64,000 bases of DNA from Pseudomonas cuatrocienegasensis (GCF_900110925.1 NZ_FOFP01000022.1:1-64000); one strand, 5' to 3'. Counted from the first letter of the stretch, positions 15,731 to 39,000 are shown. Numbers and translations: made by a program. The notes: generated from the sequence alone by a model not told the origin.

Positions 15731-18700
15731 ATGCTCGATCGCCTGATGCATGGCTGCTGGCTGCGTGGAATTCGCCTGTCGGCGAGCGCGGGACGCTTGA
15801 TGATTTCGGCCTCCTTGCCGCAGGCCCTGAGCGAGACGTTAGAGCGCGAGCTGCAAGCGCGCAGCAACGAAATCCTCGAGTGGCTGGAGTCGCACCCGGA
15901 CTACTTCGAGCCCCGCCCGCTAACCGATAACGAGCAGGCGCTGTGGTTTTTGCAGCGTATGGAGCCTGACAACTGTGCCTACAACATTGCCTATGCGGGG
16001 CGGATCAAGGCCGAATACTGCTCTGCGGATTTGCCGCAACGCCTGGAGCAAGCCTGGCAGGCCGTTCAACAGCGCTATCCGCTACTGTCCAGCGCCTTTG
16101 CCGAGCGCGATGGCGAGTTGCTGCAGTGGGACAACCATGCCCAGCCACGGTCGCTGCAGTGTATTGATTTAGAGGCTGCCGACGAAGCTGGCCTGCAGCA
16201 ACGGCTGGTCGAACTGGCCGATATGCCTTTCGATCTGCAGGCTGGCGAGGTCAGCCGCTTGCTGCTGCTGAACAATCAGTTGGAGGCGCGCGTCGAGCAA
16301 AGCCTATTGCTGGTGATCCACCATATCGCTGCCGATCTGGCGACCTTTTATATCGTCTTCAACGAACTCTTTGCGCTGCTCAATGGTGAGGCCCTGGCCC
16401 CCGTCGATCCTGCGGCGTACCGCACCTGGTGCAGTGAGCTGCATATCCGTAGCGAAGCCAGCGAGCCTGAGGAACTGGCTTGGTGGCAAACGCAACTGGC
16501 CGATGCCCCGGCCCTGGAATTGCCCACCGACTTCCCCTATGGCAGCAGCCAGGGTTTTGTCGGCGGTGAGCTGGCCGTGCGCTTCGATGCCGACAGCAGT
16601 GCCAGGTTGCGCGTTCTGGCCCGCAACTTGGGCGTGACGCCTTATGTGTTGTGGTTTTCGCTGTTCCAGCAATTTCTCGGTGTGATCTCCGGGCAGAACG
16701 ATTTCGTCCTCGGCACCCCCAGTGGCTGGCGGCTGAAGCGCGGCCAGGCCGGATTGCCTGGCTACCTGGTTAACCCGCTGCCGATCCGCTGCCGTTTGCG
16801 CCAAGAGTTGTCCAGTGGCGACTGGGCAAAGCAGGTCGGCGCAACCCTCAAGCAAAGCCTGCAGCACCGTCACTATCCGTTTTCGCGTCTGGTCAAACAG
16901 CTGGATCTGCCCCGGCAGATGGGCAGGGCGCCTGTGTTCCAGCATATGTTTACCCTTAACAAAGAGCGCGAGGCACCGTTTGAGCAGCATTTAGAGCGTT
17001 TGCTGTCTGAACAGCGTGGCGCCGCCCACGAGCTGAACCTGGTAATCATCGACGATGAGGCCGGGTTTCTCGGGCGTTGGCGCTACAGCAAGGCGCTGTA
17101 CCGGCAGGAAACCGTCGAGCGTTTTCGTGATCAGTTCATTGCGCTGGTTCAAGCGGTTCTCGAGCGTCCCGAGGTGCCCTTCACCGAACTCGACTGGCTG
17201 CCGCCCGCGCAGCAATCCCTGTTGCAGGGTGAAGAGACGCCGCTGCCGGCCGACGCTGCCTGGCAGGCCTTTACCCTGCAGTGTGCAGAGAAACCGCAGG
17301 CCATCGCCCTGGAAGATAGCCAAGGGCAACTGAGTTATGCAGAGTTGGCCAGGGCCGTGGTTGCCCGTGGCGAGCGCATGCAAGGGGCGCTGAGTTGGCT
17401 GGGCGAGCGGGTCGCCTTGTGTCTGCCGCGCAGTCGCGAGCTGGTGATGCACATGCTCGCCGCCTGGCAGTCGGGCGCGACTTACCTGGCGCTCGACCCG
17501 CAGTGGCCCGAAAGCCGTCTGCGTGACATCTGCCTGGACGCCATGCCGCAGCTGTGGATCGGCGTGGGCCAACGCCCCGATTGGTTGCCGCAGCAGGTGC
17601 ACTGGCTACCCGTACCCAGCGGGCAGTTGTTTAGCGACGGGCCACTGCACGCTGCCCTGCCAGCGGATTTGCCGGCCTACGTGGTCTACACCTCCGGTTC
17701 CAGCGGCCGCCCCAAAGGCGTGGAAGTGACCCAGGGCAACCTGATCCACTACGTCACGGCCTGCCTGGCACGCCTGAACCTGTCCGCCGATGCCAGCCTG
17801 ACGAGCCTGGCCAGTTGCGCCACCGATCTGGGCCATACCGCGCTGTTCGGTGCGCTGCTCAGCGGCCGGCGTTTGCGCCTGCTGGAAGAAGAGCTGGCGT
17901 TCGACGCCGAGGAGCTGGCGACGGTGCTCGGCCGGCAACCTGTGGATATGCTGAAGATCGTGCCCTCGCACCTCAATGCTTTGCTGGTGGCCAGCGAGCC
18001 ACAGCGCTTGTTGCCGCGCCAATGCCTGGTGGTCGGCGGTGAGGCGTTGGCTGCCGAGCTGGTCGCGCGCCTGCGCGCCTTGGATCCGCAGTTGCGCATC
18101 GTCAATCACTATGGGCCCAGCGAAACCACAGTTGGCGTGCTGACCCACGAAGTCGAGGGCAGCCCCTCAGTTGCCGGCGCCACACTGCCACTGGGGCGGC
18201 CCTTGGCCAATGTGCAGGTCAGCGTGCGCGCGCCCGATGGTGCACTGTTGCCGGTGGGCGTCAGCGGTGAACTGTATGTTCAAGGCGCGACCGTGGCGCG
18301 CGGTTATTTGAGTGCTACAGACCAGGATCGCGCGCGCTTCGGCGAGCACGGCTATCGCACTGGCGACCGAGTGCGCCTCAATCATCAGGGTCAGGTGCTG
18401 TTTCTCGGGCGCCTCGACGAGCAGCTGAAAATCCGCGGCTACCGGGTCGAACCTGCAGAAGTGGCCGCGCAATTACGCGGTCTGGCGCAGGTTGAGGATG
18501 TGCGGGTACTGAACGTGCCGACGCCGCTGTCGGGCAATCGCCTGGTGGCTTTCCTGGTCGCGCCGCGCACTGCGCTGGCGGACATTCAGTCAGCCTTGCA
18601 GGCGCGGCTGCCGGACTATATGCAGCCAGCCCAGTGGCATTGCCTGGATGCCTTGCCCTTGCTGGCTAACGGCAAAGTCGACCGCCAGGCCTTGCTGCGC

Positions 18701-20547
18701 CAGGCCGAGCAGTTGCCGCAACGCACCGAGGCAAGCGATAACCTGCCGTTGAACGCCGTGGAAAGCGCCTTGCTGGACATCTGGCGCAGCCTGCTCGGCA
18801 ACCCCGACCTGGGCCCGGACGATAACTTTTTCGCCCACGGCGGCGATTCGATCCTCGGCTTGCAGATCATCGCCCGTGCGCGTCAGCAACAGATCTCGAT
18901 GACGCCCAAGCAACTGTTCGCCGAGCCGAGCGTGCGTGCCCTGGCGCGGGTGGTGGACACGCCGCAACGCAAGCGCGAGCACTGCCTGCTGGCGATTGCC
19001 CGGGAAATTCTCGACAAGCCGGATCTGCAGGCGGACGACAACTTCTTCAGCGTCGGTGGCGACTCGATCTTGAGTTTGCAGATCATCGCCCGGGCCAAGC
19101 AGCAGGGGCTGCAACTCAAGCCCAAGCAGATCTTCGAATTCCCCACGGTCAACGGTTGGGCCGAGCAGGCCAGCGACCTCGCCAGCGCGGCCGGGCAAGC
19201 CCAGGTCGATAGCGCCGAGCCGAGCGCCGCTTTCGCTCTGACGCCGATCCAGGCCTGGTTCTTCGACCAGCAGCAGAACACGCCGCACTACTGGAACCAG
19301 TCCCTGCTGCTGGCCGTTCACCAGCCGCTGGAACCGGTGCGCCTGGCCCAGGCGCTGGCGACCTTGCTGCAGCGTCACAGCAGCCTGCGGCTGATCTTCG
19401 AGCCGAGCGGGCAGGGCTGGCAGCAACGCTATCAGCCGCTGTCGGCGGACATGGCCGGCAAGCTGCTGCAGGTGGTCGAACAGCCGCTGGATGACGCGCT
19501 GTTGCAGCAGTGGCAACAAGGCTGGCGACTGGATGAAGCGCCGTTGATCCGCTGGGTGTATTTCACCGGCAGCGGGCATCTGCTGTGCACCGCGCACCAT
19601 CTGCTGGTCGACGCGGTGTCCTGGCAGGTGCTGCTGGAAGAGCTGGAAAGCCTGTACCTCGACCCGCAAGCTTCGTTGCCGGCGGTTTCCACCCGCTTTG
19701 ATCGCTGGAGCGAGGCCTTGCAGCGCCATCGTCTGCAGCCCGAGGTGCTGGCCCAGCGCGAGTACTGGCAGGCGCAGTTGGCCGAGGAGGGCGAGGTCAC
19801 CCGCGACGTCAGCCTGTATGGCGAAAGCCGCACGCTGGAAACCAAGCTGTCCCTTGAGAAAACCGAATTGTTGCTGGGCGACTGCCATGGGGCCTATAGC
19901 ACCCAGGTGCAGGATCTGCTGGTCGCGGCACTGGCTGGCGTGATCGGCCAATGGCTGGGACGCGAGCAGGTCACCCTGGAGATGGAAAGCCACGGTCGCA
20001 GTGGCTGGGAACAGAGCCCGGATCTGTCGCGCTCGGTGGGTTGGCACACCAGTCGCTACCCCTTGGCCGTGCCCGCTGCCGAGGACCCGGAGCAGTCGAT
20101 CATCGCCGCCAAGGAGGCCCTGCGCCGGGTGCCCGAGCAGGGCATCGGTTACGGCCTGCTGCGCCTCGATCCACAGCATGGGCTCGGCGCGGCGTCGCTG
20201 CTCACCTTCAACTACCTGGGCCGGGTCGACCAGTGGCTGGGCGGCTCGCGCCTGTGGCGCCTGGCGCAACCGCTGTGCCCGGCCATGCGTGCCGACGACA
20301 CCCGCCGCACCCATCTGCTCGACGTCACCGCCCTGGTCGACCAGGGCCAGTTGCACATCGAATGGCGCTACGCCCCACAGGTGCATGAGCAGGCCCTGAT
20401 CGGCGCACTGGCGCAGCAGTTCCAGCAGTGCATCGAAGCCCTGCTCGAGCACTGCCTGGCGCCCGAGGCCGGACGCGCCACCGCTGCTGATTTCGCTGAT
20501 TCGGGGCTCTCCGATGATGAGTTTCTCGGCTTGCTGGAGCAACTGCA

Positions 20548-20551
<4 letters not shown>
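15731..20551 (+). CDS. NRPS 1: TubC-dock - C - A(Asp) - T - T - E
   Basis: This 1606-residue synthetase installs the first residue. Residues 1-55 resemble a TubC N-terminal docking domain. The condensation domain has HHIAAD at 197. The adenylation domain (YTSGSSG at 653) reads D-L-T-K-V-G-H-V-G plus Lys for the specificity code by eye, almost identical to the known Asp code. Two carrier domains follow in tandem, both with an intact GGDS (Ser 1040 and Ser 1112, 72 residues apart). The last domain is an epimerase (HHLLVDAVSW at 1289). The product is therefore carrier-bound D-Asp, probably beta-hydroxylated. The start follows AAGGACAACC. The C domain's upstream donor (fatty acyl, PKS or nothing) is not evident. 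Confidence 0.9.
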
Positions 20552-30081
<9,530 letters not shown>

Positions 30082-30083
30082 GA

Positions 30084-33000
30084 ATGAATGCGATGACACA
30101 ACAGGCATTTCAGGAAATCGCGCAGCGTCTGGCGGCCCTGCCGGCGGACAAGAAACAGCTGTTTCGCCAGCGCCTGGCCGAGAAGGGCATCGACAGTTGG
30201 CGTTTGCCGATCGTCCCGGCCAGCTTGGCCGCAGGCGAGGACGCGCCCCTGTCGCAAGCGCAACTGCGCTTCCTCTCGGCGGAAGCCCTGAGCAGCCGCG
30301 CGCTGTACAACCTTTGCTCGGTGCTGCGCTTTGATGGCCGCCTGGATCTTGCGCGTTTGCAGCAGGCCATGCAGCAACTGGTCGAGCGTCAGGCGATTCT
30401 GCGTACGCGCTACTTGGCTGATGCTAAGGGCCAGTTGCATGGGCATTGCGAACCCTGGGAAGCGGGCTTGCCGCCGGTCGAACCTCTGCCGCCGACTGCC
30501 GCAGACCCGCAGCAATGGTGCGCCGATGAATATGCCCGCCAGCTTGCCGAACCCTTCGACCTGAGCCGCGACGCGCCCTGGCGCTGGCGTGCGTTTAGCG
30601 ATGCCGAGCGGGGCACGACCTGGCTGTTTTTCACCATTCATCACGTCGCCTACGATGCCTGGTCGGCCCAGCAACTGACCCGCGAACTGGCCGAGGCCTA
30701 CCGCGCCCTGACCCTGGGCGAGCCGGCCCAACAGCCCGAGCTGAGCATTCAGTACGCCGACTACGCCGCCTGGGAACGTGAGTGGCTGGCCAGCGACAAT
30801 TGCCAGCAACAACTCGACTACTGGCGCGGGCAGTTGGCCGACGCGCCGGGCCCGCTGGCGTTACCGCTGGATCGTCCGCGCCCGCCTGCCGCGCAGCGCC
30901 GCCACAGCGGTGCGGTGCTGGTCCGGGAACTGACGCCGGAACTGTCGGCGCAGGTTGATGAGGCCATTCGCGAGCAGGGCGTGACCCTTTATATCTTCGG
31001 TCTGACCGCCTTTGCCTGCCTGCTGGCACGCTACAGCGGCGAGCGCGACCTGTGCCTGGGCACCTCGGTGGCGCAGCGTGATCGGCCCGAGCTGGCCGCC
31101 CTGATCGGGCCGCTGCTCAACACCCTGGTGATTCGCCAGCGTCTGGAGGACGACCCGGCATTCAGCAGCGCCTTGCAGCGCACCCGTGACAGCGTGGCGG
31201 CGGCGTTCGACCAGCAAACCCTGCCGTTTGAAAAAGTCCTCGAAGCCCTCGACCGCCCGCGCAGCAGCCCGCTGTTCCAGGCCATGTTCGTCCAGGTCGA
31301 CTTGCCGGAAAGCCGCACCCTGGCCTTGCCTGGTGTCACCGTCGAGGTGCTTGACCCGCCGCAGCGGCATGCGCGCTTCGACCTCACCCTGCGCATGCTG
31401 CGTGGCAGCGACCAGCGCCTGCGCTGTGAGCTGGAGTACAGCGACGAGCTGTTCGATGAAGCCACCGCTGTACAACTGCTCGACGATTTACAGGCGATCC
31501 TGCAGGACGCCTCGGCTTATCCTCAGCGGCGTCTGTCCGAGCTGCGTCTGGCGTCATCGCTCAGCGAACTGCGCGGCCCGGCGTTGGACGGGAGCGCCTT
31601 GCCGCTGGATCAACAGGTGCTGCAGTGGGCTGCTCGCACGCCGCATGCGCCGGCGTTGTGCACTGGCCAGCAGCCGTTCAGTTACGCCGACCTCGGTCGC
31701 GCCTCTCAGGCCCTGGCCGCACGGTTGGCGGCTCAGGGCATCGGTCCGGGCCAGGTGGTCGGCCTGTGTATGCCGCGCACCGCGGAGCAACTGATGGCCA
31801 CCCTGGCCTGTTGGCAGCGTGGTGCGATCTGCCTGTTTCTCGACCCGGCGCAACCGCCACAACGCCTGACACAGTTGTTGGAAAGTAGCGCGGCGAGTCT
31901 GCTGTTGACCCTGGACGATGGGCCGGCGCTGAGCAGCGACATCGCGCGCCTGGTGCTGGGCGCAGCCGATCTGGCGGCGAGCCCAGCGGCTTTATTCAAT
32001 GAAAGCCTGAGCCGGGCCGAACAGGCGGCCTATCTGATTTTTACCTCGGGATCGACCGGCCAGCCCAAGGGCGTGCTGGTCAGCCACGGCAACCTGGCGC
32101 ACTACGCCGCTGCGGTCGGCCAGCGTTTGCAGGCCAAAGCCGGCAGCCGCTGGGCAACCCTGGCGACCGTAGCCGCGGACCTGGGCCTGACCTGTGTATT
32201 CGCTGCGTTGCAGGCCGGCGATCCGCTGGTACTGCCGGACGCGACCCTGGCTTTCGACCCACCGGGCTGGGCCGATTTTCTCGCCCAGCAGCCGGTGGAT
32301 TGCCTGAAGATCGCACCGTCGCACCTGCGCGGTTTGCTGGCCCTGGCCGATGCCGGGCGGGTCTTGCCCAGGGAACTGCTGATTCTCGGCGGCGAGGGTT
32401 TCGACGCGGCTTTGCTTGAACGCATTCGCGAACTGGCCCCGGAGCTGCGCGTGTTCAACCATTACGGCCCCTCGGAAACCACGGTCGGCGTGGTCTGCGG
32501 CGAGATTGGCGCAGACGCTGCGGTCGAGCAGGGCAGCTACCTGCCCCTCGGCCAGCCCCTGGCCGGCTGTGAGCTGCGAATCGTCGACGCTGACGGCAAC
32601 CCGGTGCCGCTCGGCGTGGCCGGCGAACTGTTGATCGGCGGCCCGCAGGTGGCGCTGGGTTATCTCGGCCAGCCCGAAGCGACTGCCGCCGCTTTTGGCG
32701 TCAGTGCCGAAGGCCAGCGCTTCTACCGCAGCGGCGACCGGGTGCGCCTGGATCGCAGCGGCCGCTTGCTGTTTCTCGGTCGCCAGGACGATCAGCTAAA
32801 GATTCGCGGCTTCCGCATCGAACCAGGCGAGATTGCGGCCTGGCTCAGCGCCCAGCCCCAGGTGCGCGAGGCGGCGGTGCTGGCCAAGGAAATCCAGGGC
32901 CGGCTGCAACTGGTGGCCTATCTCAGTCCGGCTCTGCCGCCTGCCGAGCTGGCCGCCTTGCAGGCCGCGGCTAAGCGTCAGTTACCAGAGCCCATGTTGC

Positions 33001-36000
33001 CTGCTCACTGGCTGAGCCTAGAGGCCCTGCCGCTGGCGGCCAATGGCAAGCTGGATCGCCGCGCCTTGCCCGATCCCGCGTCGAACCAACCGAGCGAGAA
33101 CCTCGGCCAGGCTCCGCTCGGCGCTACCGAGCAGTGCCTGGCGCGGCTGTGGTGCGCGATTCTCGGCTGCGCCTCGGTTGCCCGCGAAGATGACTTCTTC
33201 GCCCTCGGCGGCGACTCGATTCTCAGTCTGCAACTGATCGGTCTGGCCGCCCGTGAAGGGCTCAAGTTACAGCCGCGCGACGTGCTGCAGCATTCAACCT
33301 TGGCGGCCATGGCGCTGAGCGCCGATTGCCGTGTTGAGCCGCACTTGGCGGCTATTCTCGCTGCATTCCGTGAACTGCTGGCGCAGCCCGATCTGGGCCC
33401 GGATGACGATTTCTTCGCCTCCGGCGGTGACTCGATCATCAGCCTGCAACTGATCGCCCGCTTGCGCCAGGCAGAGCTGCGTCTGATGCCCCGGCAATTG
33501 CTGGAGCAGCCGACACCGCGGCAGTTGGCCAAGGTGCTGGCTCCGGTCTCGGCGGCTGTTGCTGCAGCGGTTGTTGCGCCTGCCGGTAATTCGTCGAGTC
33601 GCTTGTCCCATGCCCAGGAACGGCTGTGGTTTATGCAGCAGCTTGATCCCGACGCGACCGCCTATAACGTCACCCAGTTGCTGGCCTTGCGCGGCGAGCT
33701 GGATGTGCAGCGCCTGCAGCTGGCCTGCCAGCACCTGAGCGAGCGTCATGAGGCGCTGCGCTGCCGCTTCTTCGAGGAAAACGGGCAGGTTCGCCAACGC
33801 CTGGTCGCTGCACCCGAGCTGAGCTTCGTGGTGCACGACCTGGGCGCGCTGGCGGCACCCGAGCGGGATGCGGCTATTGCCCGCGTGGCGCAGCGGGTCT
33901 TCGATCTGGCCCAGGGGCCGCTGTTGGCGGTCGACCTGTTCCGCCTGGGCGAGGAGGACTATCGCCTGCTGTTCAACGTGCACCATATCGCCGTGGACGG
34001 CTGGTCCATGGGCCTGCTGGTGCAGGATCTGGCGCGTATCTACGAGGGCCGTCAGGAGCCGGCGGCGAGCGGCCTGTTGGCCGTGATCGAGGCGCAGCGT
34101 CAGCAACTCGAAGGTGCGCCGGGGCAGACGCTGCTGGATTATTGGCAGCAGCGTTTGCAGGGGCTGAGCGACGAGGCCCTGGAACTCTCCGAGCGCCCGC
34201 GCCCGGCGTTGCAGGAATATGCTGGCAGCCGCGCCGAGTTCCCGCTGCCGCGGGCACTGACGGCGGCGCTTGAAGCCCGGGCGAAGCAGCTCGGAGTAAC
34301 GCCCTTTGTGTTGTATTTCGCCGCGCAGCAGTTGCTGCTGTGGCGCCATTCCGGGCGCCGTGACTTCGCCATCGGCCTGCCTGTGGCTGGACGCGAGTCG
34401 ACGGCCAGCCAGGCGCTGGTCGGCCTGTTCGTCAATACCCTGGCCTATCGGGTGCAGGTCGACGAGCGGCAAAATCTGCAGGGCTTTATCGAGGCGCTGA
34501 ACCAGCGTCTGGCCGAGGATCGGGCGCATCAGCAGCTGCCGTTCGAGCAGTTGCTCGAGGTGCTCGATGTCGAGCGCAGCCTCGACCGCACGCCGTTGTT
34601 CCAGACGATGTTCAATTACCAGGTGGATCACCAGGGCTCACGCAGCCTGCAGCTACCGGGCGTCGAAATAGCGCCGCAAGCCCTGCCGGAGGGGGTGGTC
34701 AGCGCCAAGTTCGACCTGACCTTTAACCTGTTCACCCAGGGCCGTGGCGACACGGCCAGTACCAGGCTGATTGTCGAATACGCCACCGTGCTGTTCGCCC
34801 CCGGCAGTGTTCAGCGCCTGGTGGACGACTACCTGGGGTTGCTGAACAGCCTGGCGCAGCTGGATCTGCGCTTGCCGCTGCTAGAGCTGCCGCTGGCGTC
34901 GGTCGAGGGCCTGGCAACTGCTGGCGAAAGCCTGCAGTTGCCCGCCGAAGCGGATTTTGTCACGCGCTTCGACGCCCAGGCCGCGATCCATCCCGAGCGC
35001 AACGCAGTGTTCTGCCGTGGTCGGCGGCTGAGCTATGGGCAATTGCAGGCCCAGGCCAACCGTCTGGCCCATTGGTTACTGGCCCAGGGCGTAGTACCCG
35101 AATCGACGGTGGCCTTCTGCCTGCCGCGCGACGAACGCCTGCTGGTATGCCTGCTGGGTATTCAGAAGGCCGGGGCGCTGTATCTGCCGCTCGATCCGAG
35201 CCATCCGCCGGCACGCCAGGCAGCGATCCTCGAACGGGCACGGCCGCAGCTGTTGCTGTGCGAGCAACTGGATAGCGGCCTGCCAGTTACGCTGCGTTGT
35301 CAGCGCTGGTGCGACCTGGCGTTGCAGGATTACCCCGCGCAGGCACCGGCATTGCCGGTGGATCTGTGGCAGCTGGCCTACACCCTCTACACCTCCGGCT
35401 CCACCGGGCAGCCCAAGGGCGTGCAGATAAGCCGCGGCAACTTCGCCAACTTCCTCCTGGCGATGGAGCGCGCCTTGCCCCTGGACGGCGTGCAGCGCTA
35501 CCTGGCGCTGACCACCGTGACCTTCGATATCAGCGGCCTGGAGCTATGCCTGCCGCTGGTGCGTGGTGGCACCGTGGTGCTGGCCGATGACGAAGAACGC
35601 CAGGACCCCGTGCTGCTGGCGCAACTGATCCGCGATCAGGTGGTGGACCTGATCCAGGCGACGCCGGCGACCTGGGCGATGCTGCTGCAAGGCGACCGTC
35701 AGGTGCTGGCCGGGCGTGTAGCCCTGGCCGGTGGTGAGGCGTTGGCGGCGGAACTGGCCGCCGAGTTGCGCCAGGCCGTGGGTTGCCTGATCAACGTTTA
35801 CGGGCCGACCGAAACCAGCGTCTGGTCGACCCAGACCCCGGTCGCGGAATTGGATTTGCCAGTCGTACCGATTGGCCGTCCGCTGCTCAATACCCGTTGC
35901 CATATTCTCGATGAACACCTCTGCGAAGTACCGCCTGGGCGTGCCGGTGAGCTGTATATCGCAGGCCTTGGCCTGGCGCGTGGTTATGCCGGGCAGCCGG

Positions 36001-39000
36001 GATTGACCGCCGAGCGTTTTATCGCCGACCCGTTCGGTGCCGACGGTGGCCGCTTATACCGAACCGGCGACCTGGCGCGCTGGCAGGCTGATGGCCAGTT
36101 GTATTACCTGGGGCGCACGGACGATCAGATCAAACTGCGCGGTTTCCGTATCGAACTGGGTGAAATCGAGGCTGCACTGCTCAGTCACCCGGACCTCGCC
36201 CAGGCGGTGGTAGCGGTGCAGGGCGAGCAACTGGCGGCATTCTGGGTGGCGCGTGGCAGCACCGCGCCGAGTGCGGCGATGCTGCGCGAACACCTGCAGA
36301 CGCGCCTGCCGGCCTACATGCTGCCGACCCACCTGCAAGCGCTGGAATCCTTGCCGCTTAACAGCAATGGCAAGGTGGACCGCAAGCAATTGCCGCAGCT
36401 GCGTATCGAACCTCAGGTGGCCAGCGCGGCCCAGCGCCCGCTGACCGCCAACGAGGCGTTGCTTGGTGATATCTGGGCGCAGGTGCTGCAGCTCGAACAG
36501 GTGCCGGTCGATGGCCATTTCTTCCAATTGGGTGGGCATTCGCTGATGGCCGCTCAGGTGCGGTCGCGCTTGCGCGAGCAGGGCTTCGAGGTGCCGCTAC
36601 GCTGGCTGTTCGAAACCCCGGTGCTGGCTGAGCTGGCCACGCGCCTGGAAAGCCAGGCCGATACCCTCGATCCCGCAACGCTGCTGATCCCACGGGTCGA
36701 CCAACAGCTCGACCAGCCGCTGTCGCCGGCCCAGCAACGGGTCTGGCTGATGCAGCAACTGGACCTGGCTGACAGCAGCTTCAATATGAGCAGCGCTGTG
36801 CGTCTGCGCGGCGAGCTGGACACGGTCGCTCTGGAGCGGGCATTGCAACGCCTGGTGCGGCGCCACGCGATATTGCGCACCACCTACCATCAGCGCGAGG
36901 GCGAGGCTTGTCAGCGCATCCATCCGCAGTTGACGGTAACGCTGCAATCGCTGGCTTCAAGCGAGACGCAGTGGTCGGCTGCCGCCCGCGAACTGGCCCT
37001 GCAGCCATTCGAGCTGAACAGCGAAGCGCCGCTGCGCGCGGTGCTCTACCGGCTCGGCGAGCATGAGCATGTGCTGCAACTGGTGCTGCACCATATCGCC
37101 TCCGACGGCTGGTCCGGCGCGGTGCTGGTCGGTGAGCTGATTGAGGGTTACGAGGCCTACAGCCAGGGCGTGGAACCGCTGGAGACGGAGTTGGCGATCC
37201 AGTATGTCGATTACGCCGTCTGGCAGGGCTCGGCAGCGATGCGCGCGCGTCAGCGTCAGGGCCTGGACTTCTGGCGGCGCACCCTGGCCGGCGTGCCGAG
37301 CCAGGTGCCGCTGCCGTTCGACTTCCCGCGGGGAGAACGCGATACCGGTGGCGGCGCCGCGCTGGACTTCCAGCTGCCGGCGGCCACTCTGACCCGGCTC
37401 AAAGCCTTGCAGCAGGACAGCGGGATTTCCCTGTTTATGCTGCTGTTGACCGCCTATGCCGCGGTGCTGCAGCGCGAGACCCAGGGCCGCGATCTGGTCA
37501 TCGGCACCGACGTGGCCAACCGTGAACACCCGGCCACCGAAGCCCTGATCGGTTTCTTCGTCAACCTGCTGGCCCTGCGCATCCGCCTGCAACCGGAGCT
37601 GAGCTTCCGCGACCAGGCTGCACTGGTTCGGGATGTCTGCCTGGAGGCGTTCGCCTGGCAGGACACGCCCTTCGAGCAGGTGGTCGAGTGCCTCGACCTG
37701 CCGCGCGTGGCCAACCTGCACCCGCTGTTGCAGACGCTGTTCGTCCTCGACAACACGCCGCGCCAGCAGCGCCGGCTCGGCAACCTGGAGGTCAGCGCGC
37801 TGCTCGGCGAGCAACAGCATTCCAAATTCGATATGGCGCTGTTCGCCAGCGAAGACGGCGCTGCCCTGAGCCTGCGCTGGGTGTACCGCACCAGCCTGTT
37901 CCGCGCGGCCACTGTCGAGCGCCTGCGCGATACCTTCCTGGGCTTGCTCGACGCCGCCCTCGGCGCGCCGGACAGCCCCATCGATGCCTTACCTCTGTCT
38001 GCCAAGGGAGCCGCTGTCATGTCCACATCCACGGACAACCCGCTGCAACGCAAGATGAGCAAACTCGGCAAGCTGCGCCAGAGCGGCCCGGCCAGCGCGC
38101 TGGAGCCGATAGAGACCCGACCGCTGCGCAGCGGTTCGAATTTCCCCCTGCAGGTGTTGCTGCGCGACCGCGAGCTGGCTCCGGCGGTTTGGGCCGAAGC
38201 CAACCGCGACAAGGTTGAAGGCTGGTTGCGCGCCCATGGCGGCATTCTCTTTCGCGGCTTCGACCTGCCGACCCCGGCGGCTTTCGAGCAGTTCTGCCAG
38301 GCCCTGTGCCCGGAGTTGTACGGCCAGTACGGCGACCTGCCGAAGAAGGAGGGCGGCAAGAACATCTACAAGTCCACGCCGTATCCCAAGGACCGCATGA
38401 TCCTGTTTCACAACGAGAGCGCCCATCAGCACCGCTGGCCGCGTCGGCAATGGTTCTATTGCGAGACGCCGGCGGCCAGTGGCGGGGCCACGCCTATCGT
38501 CGACAGCCGCGAGGTGTACCGCGAGCTGCCGGCCTGGCTGCAGGAAAAACTCCGGCGCAAGCAACTGATGTACGTGCGCAATTTCAGCGCCAGCCTGGAT
38601 GTCAGTTGGCAGCATTTCTTCCAGACCGAGGAGCGTGCCGAGGTCGAGCGGATCTGCCGTGAGGGCGGTATCGAGTTCCACTGGCGCGGTGCGGGCGACC
38701 TGCATACCCGTCAGGTCTGCCCAGCGGTGATTCTGCATCCGCTGACCGGAGATGCCAGCTTCTTCAACCAGGTGCAGCTCTATCACCCGGCGTTTCTCGA
38801 CGCGGATATCCGCGAGCAGTTCCTCAAGGGCGGCGACACCTTGCCGAGGCAGGTGTTCTATGGCGACGGTACGGAACTGGAAGAAGCCGCGATCGAGGCG
38901 ATCAATACCGCCTACGAGCGCTGCGCGGTGCGCTTCGACTGGCAACAGGGCGATGTGGTGATGCTCGACAATATGCTTGCGGCCCACGCCCGCGACCCCT

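Noticed and set aside
37010..38010. Interface domain within NRPS3 just before the hydroxylase
   Set aside because: This domain keeps a full HHIASDGW active site and is needed as the condensation domain for the Asp module of NRPS4; the degenerate domain at the start of NRPS4 is the better candidate.
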